DNA of 39,633 bases, taken from positions 1-39,633 of the forward strand of contig NZ_JGYW01000010.1 in NCBI RefSeq assembly GCF_000741205.1, written 5' to 3'. Under the pieces are notes generated by a model. It was not told the origin of the DNA. It saw only the letters and a program-made list of their open reading frames with translations, and searched no databases. This DNA comes from Bifidobacterium gallicum DSM 20093 = LMG 11596. Lineage in GTDB: Bacteria; Actinomycetota; Actinomycetes; Actinomycetales; Bifidobacteriaceae. Shown here piece after piece: positions 1 through 6,706 of this stretch (the first letter of the stretch is position 1; every line of letters begins with the position of its first letter). The position numbers and the translations under genes were made by a program.

Positions 1-738
1 TGGCATGTGGGCATCCTCGTGGAGGAACACGTCAAGCCGATACCCAGGACCGACACGCGAATCGGCGTCGACATGGGAGTGGATTCGTTTGCCGCGCTCT
101 CGGACGGCGAGAAAATCCCCAACCCGCGTTTCCGCAAGCGCAACGCGAAACGGCTGGGGAAAGCGCAGCGCAATCTGGCCCGCAAGCAGAAGGGAAGTCG
201 CAACTACGAGAAGGCCCGGCTGAAAGTCGCCCGCATTCAGGCGCAGGGCGCCGACCGGCGCAAGGACTTCCTGCACAAGCTGTCAACCCGCATCATCCGT
301 GAAAACCAAACGGTGGTGCTGGAAGACCTGGCTGTGCGGAACATGTGCCGCGAAGCCGCCCCGAAGGAAGGCCGTGCCCATCCGGGTCGGTATCTTCCCA
401 ACGGTCGGGCAGCGAAACGCGGACTCGACCGTAGTATCACGGACGCGGGCTGGCGCATGTTCCGTACCATGCTTGAATACAAGGCGGCGTGGTATGGGCG
501 CCAGCTCATCGTCATCGACCGCTGGTACCCATCCAGCCAAATCTGTTCCCACTGCGGTAAAAACAACGGCAAGAAGCCGTTGAACGTCAGGGCATGGACG
601 TGCCCGTACTGCCACACAACCCATGACAGGGACGTGAACGCAGCCAAAAACATCCTCGCCGCAGGGCTTGCGGTGAACGTCTGCGGAGACGGACGCAAAC
701 ACCACAACAACGAAATCGTTGCGGTGCATCATGCGTAG
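1..738 (+). CDS. tnpB: TnpB, RNA-guided endonuclease of an IS1341-type element (5' truncated by window edge)
   Basis: TnpB is the RuvC-type RNA-guided nuclease of IS200/IS605 elements and the relative from which Cas12 arose. The reading frame is open from base 1, giving 245 residues and a stop at 736-738. All the catalytic landmarks of the C-terminal half are present: the RuvC-I Asp in GVDMGVDSF (about 67-93), the RuvC-II Glu in VVLEDLAVRNM (about 313-345), a CxxC...CxxC zinc ribbon (CSHC and CPYC, about 544-612) and the RuvC-III Asp in HDRDVNAAKN. Nothing looks decayed, so the nuclease is probably active. If the missing 5' part equals that of the copy at the other end of the window, the full protein is 411 residues, the usual TnpB length. 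Joining the two is an inference. Confidence 0.93.
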   Translation, partial: WHVGILVEEHVKPIPRTDTRIGVDMGVDSFAALSDGEKIPNPRFRKRNAKRLGKAQRNLARKQKGSRNYEKARLKVARIQAQGADRRKDFLHKLSTRIIRENQTVVLEDLAVRNMCREAAPKEGRAHPGRYLPNGRAAKRGLDRSITDAGWRMFRTMLEYKAAWYGRQLIVIDRWYPSSQICSHCGKNNGKKPLNVRAWTCPYCHTTHDRDVNAAKNILAAGLAVNVCGDGRKHHNNEIVAVHHA

Positions 739-811
739 TCAGTGAAACAGAAAATCCTCGGCCGTGAGGCCAAGGAATCCCGCGCCTCTACAGGCGGGGG
801 AGGATGTCAAG
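1..811 (+). mobile_element. IS1341-type (IS200/IS605 family) element, 3' part, cut by the window edge
   Basis: The sequence starts inside tnpB (codon 167 if the right-hand copy is used as reference) and continues through the tnpB stop into a right end with two hairpins (755-776 and 779-800), finishing near the motif GGAGGATGTCAAG (800-811). Stem-loop right ends with this kind of terminus are typical of IS200/IS605 elements, which have no inverted repeats. No tnpA (Y1 transposase) is visible, so this is a tnpB-only type that would need a TnpA in trans to move. The exact right boundary is inferred from where the surface-protein coding sequence resumes, not from an empty site. Confidence 0.85.
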
Positions 812-830
812 AAGCGGTTTCCACTCAACG
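640..830 (+). ncRNA. Candidate omega RNA (reRNA) from the tnpB 3' end and element right end
   Basis: In studied TnpB systems the guide RNA is cut from the 3' end of the tnpB transcript plus the element right end, and the guide is the sequence immediately after the element. Here the right end can fold into two adjacent hairpins, 755-763 with 768-776 (loop GTGA) and 779-787 with 792-800. The guide would then be about 16-20 bases starting near 811-812. The 5' limit is a guess by analogy. No transcript evidence is available. Confidence 0.5.
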
Positions 831-1542
831 TGCCATGATGTCGATGCGCTCGCAGGCGGCGCGGGCGGGCGGTGCGTCTGACGGTGTCGTATTTGTTGAT
901 GGCAAAGCCACAGTGACATTGCACAAGGACGATGTGGTAACCATGTCCAATGTGCCCGCAGGTGCGAGCTACAGTATTCGCCAAAACACGAGCGTCATGC
1001 CAACTTGGTATACGCAGCGTAGTGCTGAGCATGTTGATGGCATTATTGCGGCCGATGGACGTCATGAGGCTTTGGTCACGAATGAATACCACACGAGTGG
1101 ATCATGGACGCCTACAGCCCATAAAGAGTTCATCAACGGAACGTTGACGGCGAGACAGTTCGAATTCGAATTGCTGGAGAATGGTTCTGCCATTGCAGCT
1201 ACTTCCAATGATGCCGACGGCAACGTGCAATTCACCACAATCGAGTACACCAGTCCCGGGAAGCACACGTATATCATCCGTGAGAAGGACGGTGGCAATC
1301 CGTTCATCGTGTATGACACAGCTGATTATGAAATCACTGTAACCCTAACGGATAACGGTCAGGGACAGTTGACCGCAACAGTAAACAATGCCATAACCAT
1401 TACGAACCGTATGATGGGCCCATTGCCACAAACAGGTGGCGTGCCAAACAGGAATCCGATGATTATAGGATTGGCCTTCATGATGATGGGCTTGCTGATG
1501 GCCTATAGTACCGCAGCGTATGTGCGGCGGTATCGATGGTAA
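811..1542 (+). pseudogene. C-terminal remnant of an LPxTG-anchored pilin-like surface protein, cut by the IS
   Basis: From 811 the frame encodes the end of one Spy0128/FctA-like domain, then a complete second one (about 1099-1420) with the Lys (AHKEF), Glu (IIREKD) and Asn (ITNRM) expected for an internal isopeptide bond. These are followed by the sortase motif LPQTG (1423-1437), a hydrophobic helix and a basic tail (VRRYRW). This is the C-terminus of a sortase-anchored pilin or adhesin. No signal peptide or N-terminal half is present, because the IS right end abuts the coding frame. The frame stays open upstream to a GTG at 742 inside the IS, but that start has no ribosome binding site, so the fragment is probably not made. 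No sortase gene is in the window. The missing front half should lie beyond the left edge. Confidence 0.85.
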
Positions 1543-1555
1543 ATGGCTGGATTAA

Positions 1556-1592
1556 CCGGTGAGGGGATGGCGGCTAGCCATCCCCTCACCGG
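1556..1592. terminator. Perfect 16-bp hairpin between convergent genes
   Basis: Arms 1556-1571 and 1577-1592 are perfect inverted repeats with a 5-base loop. They lie between the surface-protein stop and the stop of the hemolysin-III gene coming from the other side, so the hairpin can serve both strands. There is no strong T run. Confidence 0.8.
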
Positions 1593-1598
1593 TATGTG

Positions 1599-2519
1599 TT
1601 AGATGCCATGCAAATGAGCGATTTGTACAATCACCATATAGATTGCAACGGTATGGCATGCGTAACCGGCTACAGTGCCCAAATGGAAAATTTCATGGAA
1701 TCCGAACACTTTGGGCCACGGGTCCGGTTTGCGCAACGCATAGACGATGGCGCCCGCGATATAACATAAGCCGCCAGCCACAATCAGAATCACCACGGTG
1801 GGTCCAGCTGCGGGAGAACGCCAGAACAATCCCATGAACGCGACGCCTGATATGCCAAACACCACATAGACCGCCGTGTAGAGCCACCGTGGCGCCGTAA
1901 TCCAGATGACATGGATGACCAATGCGATGAACGTGCAGCTCCACATGCCGATGATGATCGTATTGCGCCAGAAATCGTCCAACGCGAACGACACGGGTGT
2001 ATAGGTGCCCGCGATCAGCAAGAATATGTTCATGTGGTCGATGCGACGTAATACGTCGGTAGTGCGCGGTGACCAGTCGCCCACATGGTAGAACGCTGAA
2101 TTGGTAAACAGAATCAATGATGCCGTCATGAACACGGCGCAAGCCCATTTGAGTCCGGTGGTGGGTGCGATGCAAATCAGCACAATGCCGGCTGCCAGGG
2201 CCAATGGGGCCGTGATGGCATGGAACCAGCCGCGCATCAACGGTTTGGGGCGACCATGCACATCCAAACGGATCTTGCGCTCCACTTCCTGTGGCGCGAT
2301 GCCTTCGATCTTGTTGGCTTTGACCTCGCCTTTGGCGATAGCGGCCAATGCTTTGGCTTCGGCCTTGCTGCGAATGCGCGTGGCCTTGGCTTGAGCTTTG
2401 ACACGCACTGTCTCGGCTTTGGCTTGCAATGCCCGTTCGCGAGCCCTGATGGCATCCTCGTGGGCGGCCAATGCACGTGCGCGACGTTGCGCGATATCTT
2501 GTTCACTGAACTGTGTCAT
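1599..2519 (-). CDS. Hemolysin III / PAQR family membrane protein with charged N-terminal helix
   Basis: This 306-residue protein has about 80 N-terminal residues rich in Ala, Arg, Lys and Glu, probably a long cytoplasmic coiled coil. A seven-helix HlyIII/PAQR membrane domain follows. Family landmarks are visible: NSAFYH in an early loop, RRIDHMNIF with the conserved Asp, and HEIFH plus a further His near the C-terminus, which together form the predicted metal site of PAQR hydrolases. In bacteria these proteins are linked to membrane homeostasis, and the name hemolysin is historical. The coiled-coil extension is longer than in typical YqfA-type proteins (about 210-230 residues). The gene is divergent from the PdtaS-like kinase, and two palindromes sit in the shared upstream region. 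Confidence 0.85.
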   Translation of the reverse strand: MTQFSEQDIAQRRARALAAHEDAIRARERALQAKAETVRVKAQAKATRIRSKAEAKALAAIAKGEVKANKIEGIAPQEVERKIRLDVHGRPKPLMRGWFHAITAPLALAAGIVLICIAPTTGLKWACAVFMTASLILFTNSAFYHVGDWSPRTTDVLRRIDHMNIFLLIAGTYTPVSFALDDFWRNTIIIGMWSCTFIALVIHVIWITAPRWLYTAVYVVFGISGVAFMGLFWRSPAAGPTVVILIVAGGLCYIAGAIVYALRKPDPWPKVFGFHEIFHLGTVAGYACHTVAIYMVIVQIAHLHGI

Positions 2520-2538
2520 GTCACCCCACTGATCAACT

Positions 2539-2565
2539 TACGTTAACGTAGGCTACGATAGCGTA
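2539..2565. promoter_or_regulatory. Two tandem TACG-N4-CGTA palindromes (putative operator)
   Basis: TACGTTAACGTA (2539-2550, a perfect palindrome) and TACGATAGCGTA (2554-2565) share the form TACG-N4-CGTA and start 15 bases apart. They lie 20-46 bases upstream of the hemolysin-III start and about 100 bases before the divergent kinase gene. This arrangement suggests a dimeric regulator binding twice. The regulator is unknown. Confidence 0.5.
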
Positions 2566-2654
2566 ACTTAGTGACACCAACTCCCACTTATCGCAGCGCG
2601 AAACGACAGCGAAGCAATGCCCACATGCCTGCATGCCGTCCCTCGATAACGTCG

Positions 2655-2660
2655 TACAAT
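2655..2660 (+). promoter_or_regulatory. -10 hexamer TACAAT placed for a leaderless transcript of the PdtaS-like gene
   Basis: TACAAT ends 7 bases before the ATG at 2668 and no Shine-Dalgarno sequence is present. Transcription would begin at or next to the start codon. No clear -35 element is seen. Confidence 0.55.
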
Positions 2661-2667
2661 ATGCGAC

Positions 2668-4146
2668 ATGGCTGTATTTTCTGAAAGTTTGAACAACCGC
2701 CCCGATTTCGATTCGTCCGACAAGGAGACACTACATCATCTGGTAGCCGACTGGCAGGTCATCGCCGACCTGAGTTTCGCTGATTTGCTGCTCGTGATTC
2801 AACGTACCGATGGCGCCTATGTGGTGGCGGAACAATGCCGTCCCCCCACCGTCATGAGTTTACGTGCCGAGGATGTGGTGGGCACTGTACTAGACGACGA
2901 CTATTTGCAAGAAATCCAGGAAGCCTCAGTCTGCGAAGGTGTATACCGCTCCAAATCGTTGCGCACGCTCGGACGCGCCACCGTATGCAACGTGTATGCG
3001 CCAATCCGCCATCAGGGCAAGCTCCTGGGATTTGTGATTCGTGAGACGAATATGGCCACTCGTGAATACAACGGGCGCTATGAGTCGGAAAGTATCAACG
3101 CGGGCAAACAACTGTATGAGATGATTCCGCGTGGACAATTCCCATACCATGATTCGATCATGAACCAGCGCCATAATGCGCGCGTGGCGGACGGCTTCAT
3201 TATTTTGACGTATGAAGGCATTGTGCGTTATGCGTCACCTAACGCGGTCAGCTGTTTTCGCCGTTTAGGCATGAACGGCACCATGCAAGGCCAATATTTA
3301 AGTGAAATCGGCACGAACCTGCTCAAGGAAAACGATCCCGTACCCGAAACGCTGCCACTCGTGTTGTCTGGCAAAGCGCCGATTGATTCCGATTTGTCAA
3401 CGAACCGTTCATCAGTGTCAATCCGGTCATTGCCGTTGATGGATGACCAAGGTCGTGCCGGGGCAGTCGTGCTGTGCCGTGATGTGACCGAGCTGCGCCG
3501 TCGCGAAGTCAAATTGCAAACCAAAAATGCGACAATCTCCGAGATTCACCATCGCGTCAAAAACAATTTGCAAGCCGTATCAGCGTTGTTGCGCTTGCAG
3601 GCGCGCAAGACTACAAACGATGAAGTCAAGAAACAGTTGGGGGAGGCGCAGCGCCGCGTGCAAACCATCGCCATGGTGCATGAGGGATTGAGCCAAACAG
3701 CCGATGAGATTGTGGATTTCGACAAAGTCATCACGAATCTGCTGCGCATGAGCGTGGATTTGGCTTCGATGAATGACCAGCATATCGGCATTGATTTCGT
3801 GGGCAGTTTCGGCATGATGCCGGCACAAGACGCCACACCATTGTCGCTCGTGTTGACCGAGTTGATTACGAATGCCGTGGAACATGGATATGAAGGCCGT
3901 AAAGAAGGGCATATCACAATCACGGTCTCGCGCGAAGGCAAAATACTGAACGTCGTGGTCGAAGACGATGGTATTGGCATTGACCATGAGGAACATGGTG
4001 GCATGGCCCGTTCGTCAGGTTCGGGATTGGGCACCCAAATCATCAATACGTTCGTCACGAATGATTTTGGCGGCACTGTGGATTGGCAGCCTCGTGAAGA
4101 AGGCGGCACACGTGTCATTCTCAAGATGAAATTGCGTGCCGCATAA
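2668..4146 (+). CDS. pdtaS: PdtaS-like soluble sensor histidine kinase (HisKA_2/HWE type)
   Basis: This 492-residue cytosolic kinase has no membrane segment. An N-terminal GAF-like domain (about 15-150) is followed by a PAS-like domain (about 165-275) and a HisKA_2 dimerisation domain with EIHHRVKNNLQ (His 294/295). The C-terminal HATPase_c domain has an N box (ELITNAVEHG) and G boxes (VEDDGIGI, GSGLG). This order and length match actinobacterial PdtaS, whose partner is the RNA-binding ANTAR antiterminator PdtaR; that partner is not in the window. The neighbouring WhiB1-like gene repeats the pdtaS/whiB1 pairing of Mycobacterium (Rv3220c/Rv3219), which supports orthology. The start is the first ATG after a TACAAT box. 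Confidence 0.87.
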   Translation: MAVFSESLNNRPDFDSSDKETLHHLVADWQVIADLSFADLLLVIQRTDGAYVVAEQCRPPTVMSLRAEDVVGTVLDDDYLQEIQEASVCEGVYRSKSLRTLGRATVCNVYAPIRHQGKLLGFVIRETNMATREYNGRYESESINAGKQLYEMIPRGQFPYHDSIMNQRHNARVADGFIILTYEGIVRYASPNAVSCFRRLGMNGTMQGQYLSEIGTNLLKENDPVPETLPLVLSGKAPIDSDLSTNRSSVSIRSLPLMDDQGRAGAVVLCRDVTELRRREVKLQTKNATISEIHHRVKNNLQAVSALLRLQARKTTNDEVKKQLGEAQRRVQTIAMVHEGLSQTADEIVDFDKVITNLLRMSVDLASMNDQHIGIDFVGSFGMMPAQDATPLSLVLTELITNAVEHGYEGRKEGHITITVSREGKILNVVVEDDGIGIDHEEHGGMARSSGSGLGTQIINTFVTNDFGGTVDWQPREEGGTRVILKMKLRAA

Positions 4147-4173
4147 CATCCCACGCATACCGGCATACGATTA

Positions 4174-4212
4174 GACCCCGGCATCCTAAGTGATACTTAC
4201 GATACCGGGGTC
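4174..4212 (+). terminator. Hairpin after the PdtaS-like gene
   Basis: Arms GACCCCGG (4174-4181) and CCGGGGTC (4205-4212) pair perfectly, with further pairing inside (ATC/GAT). The hairpin lies 28 bases after the kinase stop. Confidence 0.7.
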
Positions 4213-4232
4213 AAACTATGGAATCAGCTGGC

Positions 4233-4257
4233 GCCCTCATGCTAACCGCATGAGGGC
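4233..4257 (-). terminator. Hairpin after the whiB gene (minus strand)
   Basis: Perfect 10-bp arms 4233-4242 and 4248-4257 enclose a 5-base loop, 11 bases beyond the whiB stop on the minus strand. Together with the neighbouring hairpin it separates the two convergent genes. Confidence 0.7.
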
Positions 4258-4267
4258 CAATGACGGC

Positions 4268-4558
4268 TCAGCCTTGCATTTGCAGGGACTGTGAGCGACG
4301 GGCGCGCATGGCGCGACGCTTCAATGCGCGACGTTCATCCTCGCTCAATCCGCCCCAGACGCCATAATCCTGATTCGTATCAAGGGCGCAACGCAGGCAT
4401 GCGTCCATGACCTTGCACGTTCGGCATACAGCCTTGGCTTCTTCAATTTGCTGATACGCCGCACCCGTATTGCCAACCGGGAAGAACAACTCCGGGTCCT
4501 TGTCGCGGCATGCAGCCTTGGAACGCCAATCGAATGCACTGCTCATGAGTGAATCCAT
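4268..4558 (-). CDS. whiB1: WhiB1/WblE-like iron-sulfur transcriptional regulator
   Basis: This 96-residue Wbl protein carries four cluster cysteines with the family spacing (Cys 17, 45, 48 and 54), holding a redox- and NO-sensitive [4Fe-4S] cluster. The turn motif GVWGG (66-70) and a basic C-terminal tail (RRALKRRAMRARR) for DNA binding are also present. Wbl proteins of this class bind the C-terminal region of the primary sigma factor. The segments DPELFFPVGN and SEDERRALKRR are characteristic of the WhiB1 subgroup. An extra Cys sits at 57. The upstream ATG is preferred because a purine-rich stretch (AGAAGAAAG) precedes it; a second ATG four codons in has none. Confidence 0.9.
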   Translation of the reverse strand: MDSLMSSAFDWRSKAACRDKDPELFFPVGNTGAAYQQIEEAKAVCRTCKVMDACLRCALDTNQDYGVWGGLSEDERRALKRRAMRARRSQSLQMQG

Positions 4559-4759
4559 CTTTCTTCTATGGGCGATGTAATCCCAACCGCCTTGGAACGT
4601 TTAGCCGACCGAGACTCATGCTACGGCCAAACCATGCCGATTTCAAGACATTTTGAAGAAATGGCGCAGATTTCATGAAGTTCGGGGGTCTCATGCGTCA
4701 CCATGTGATATAACCACGGTCAATATCTCATCATCCGGATGCCGCAGTTAAGCCTGCAA

Positions 4760-6625
4760 TCATTGGTTCAGTATTGCACATTGCACCAGCACGGCAGTTC
4801 CCTGATGCACGAGGACGGCACGACCCGCAGTAGCTAGCGCTTCGGCATCAAGCTGGGCCGACAACGCTGCTGGCACACCATCGGCCAGATCAATGCCACG
4901 CTCACCAGTGGGGAAGATGATGCGCGTGGCGCAATGTTCCGGAACATGCACCCATCGTGACGAGCGAACCGCGAACACGGTACGACACTGTGTGTCATTG
5001 AGGCGGCATCGGAACGCGAGTGCTTCATCATCACTGGCCATGGGATCGAGCAATGCGTCAGCGTCATCAACAAAGCGCAGATCATATGCACACGTGTCGG
5101 GCACCATCAGGCGCAGTACCGTCAGCACGGTGGTTTTGCCACGTCCTGATGCGCCGATGATCGCAACATTGCCGGCTTGCAGATTGACGGTGGCCGCATG
5201 GTAGGTGACACCGTCATCAGCTAGGCCTAACGGTATGGCCGTCAAATCGTTGGCAATATGGCCGATGTCAGCCAGATAGGGCTGCATGGCATCCGCATCA
5301 ACCTGGGTTGGCAATGGTGGTGTGAACAATGGTGCCGCATGTGGCATATGCATGAACCGGGCGGCAAAACTGATATGGGCAAGCAGCCGTTGCGTATGGT
5401 CGCTATTGGACACGCGGAACGGTTGGGCACCTGTGGCCGTGGCCAATGCGCAGCCGGGCAGGTCGGCCGGCAGTTTGGCTGCGGCGTCGGTGCCGAGCAA
5501 TTCATGCGACTGCAAGCTGTCTTGCACGCGCAGGCAGATGCGCAATCCCATGTTCGCTTTCATTGAGGTGCTGATTTGTGCCATCGGGTTTTGCGTACAA
5601 GCCACCACATGCATGCATAAGGAACGACCCAACGAAGCAACGCGCACCAAGCGTTCCACATAGTCGGGCAGAAACGCATGCAAGGCATGGAACTCGTCGA
5701 CAATAATCACGAGACGCGCCACGGGGTGGGGAGCAAGGCGCAAATCAGCCACGCCATAGGTGGCCGCAAGCTGTTCGCGCCGCCGCAGTTCATGCTCCAT
5801 GGCTTGCAACGCGCGTGTGGCATGGTTAAGGTCAAGGTCCGACACGCATCCTCGCGCATGCGGCAATGCCCTGAGGCCGTCGAGTGAGGATCCTCCTTTG
5901 AAATCAAGGAATACGAATTGCAACGCTTCGGGACTGTGGTGCAAGGCCATGGACATGCACCAGGAACGCAACAATACTGATTTTCCCGATCCGGTCGTGC
6001 CGGCCACAATGGCATGGGGACCATGATTGACGAGATCTAGGTATGTCACGCCACCGGTAGTGACACCAACGGGAACATTCAGGGATTGCGCGCGCTCGCC
6101 TTGCCGCTGCCACATGGTACTAATGCGCTGCCATGGCAACATGTCATCGGTAATACCGCACAGTGTTTCCAAAGCGGGCACTGTAGTGTCGCGCAACAAG
6201 GCGCACATGGCCTCGGTATCGGCTGGCGACTGCATATCATTCAGCGTCGTATACGAGCCGCCGGCATTGTCGCGCCCTGGGGCACGCGGACCTGCCATCG
6301 CACCAAGCATGGTGGCCAAACTGCCAATGCATCCTGATCCGACCATCATGGCGAACAACCATTGCCGCTGCACAATCATGGCCACGCACAACACGCACTG
6401 CGCGAGCATGGGCGCGCCCATGGCCACACGCCGCAAAACGGCATGGCGATGTGAAGCCGCAGCCTCAGCAGCCGTTGAAGTGCGGCCTGCGGCATCAGTG
6501 GAAGTCGACGGTCTCGTCGTCTTGGTGCGCATCCTGCGCGGGTGTCGTAACCAGCCCATGCATTGAGCATGACGAAATGTGTGGCAGGTATCAAGCGATG
6601 GTCGTGTTGTGCGGAAATACACCAT
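4760..6625 (-). CDS. FtsK/SpoIIIE-domain ATPase, EccC/EssC-like, membrane anchored
   Basis: The long frame gives 621 residues. A basic N-terminus is followed by two hydrophobic segments (about 68-86 and 89-111). A complete FtsK/SpoIIIE motor domain comes next, with Walker A GTTGSGKS (209-216) and Walker B LVIIVDE (305-311). A second, smaller P-loop domain has GASGRGKT (491-498). Two N-terminal helices followed by serial motor domains is the plan of the EccC/EssC/YukBA ATPases of type VII secretion, but those usually have three motor domains and more than 1200 residues. No WXG100 substrate gene or other ESX component is in the window, so an orphan secretion or DNA-pumping ATPase are both possible. 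The start is uncertain: none of the Met codons at residues 1, 23 or 32 has a convincing ribosome binding site. Confidence 0.75.
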   Translation of the reverse strand: MVYFRTTRPSLDTCHTFRHAQCMGWLRHPRRMRTKTTRPSTSTDAAGRTSTAAEAAASHRHAVLRRVAMGAPMLAQCVLCVAMIVQRQWLFAMMVGSGCIGSLATMLGAMAGPRAPGRDNAGGSYTTLNDMQSPADTEAMCALLRDTTVPALETLCGITDDMLPWQRISTMWQRQGERAQSLNVPVGVTTGGVTYLDLVNHGPHAIVAGTTGSGKSVLLRSWCMSMALHHSPEALQFVFLDFKGGSSLDGLRALPHARGCVSDLDLNHATRALQAMEHELRRREQLAATYGVADLRLAPHPVARLVIIVDEFHALHAFLPDYVERLVRVASLGRSLCMHVVACTQNPMAQISTSMKANMGLRICLRVQDSLQSHELLGTDAAAKLPADLPGCALATATGAQPFRVSNSDHTQRLLAHISFAARFMHMPHAAPLFTPPLPTQVDADAMQPYLADIGHIANDLTAIPLGLADDGVTYHAATVNLQAGNVAIIGASGRGKTTVLTVLRLMVPDTCAYDLRFVDDADALLDPMASDDEALAFRCRLNDTQCRTVFAVRSSRWVHVPEHCATRIIFPTGERGIDLADGVPAALSAQLDAEALATAGRAVLVHQGTAVLVQCAILNQ

Positions 6626-6706
6626 CAGTCAACAGTGCGGCGAACGCGACGTAACGGGTGGCGAGCGGGCCTGATTGGCGTAATCGTACCGTTAGAACGC
6701 AAGTGA

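Noticed and set aside
1-738. TnpB as a Cas12 nuclease of a CRISPR system
   Set aside because: No repeat-spacer array or cas genes are present; size, zinc ribbon and element ends fit TnpB of an IS.
742-810. GTG start inside the IS right end giving a fusion to the surface protein
   Set aside because: In frame, but with no ribosome binding site and no signal peptide, and the IS hairpins lie inside it. Treated as a remnant rather than a gene.
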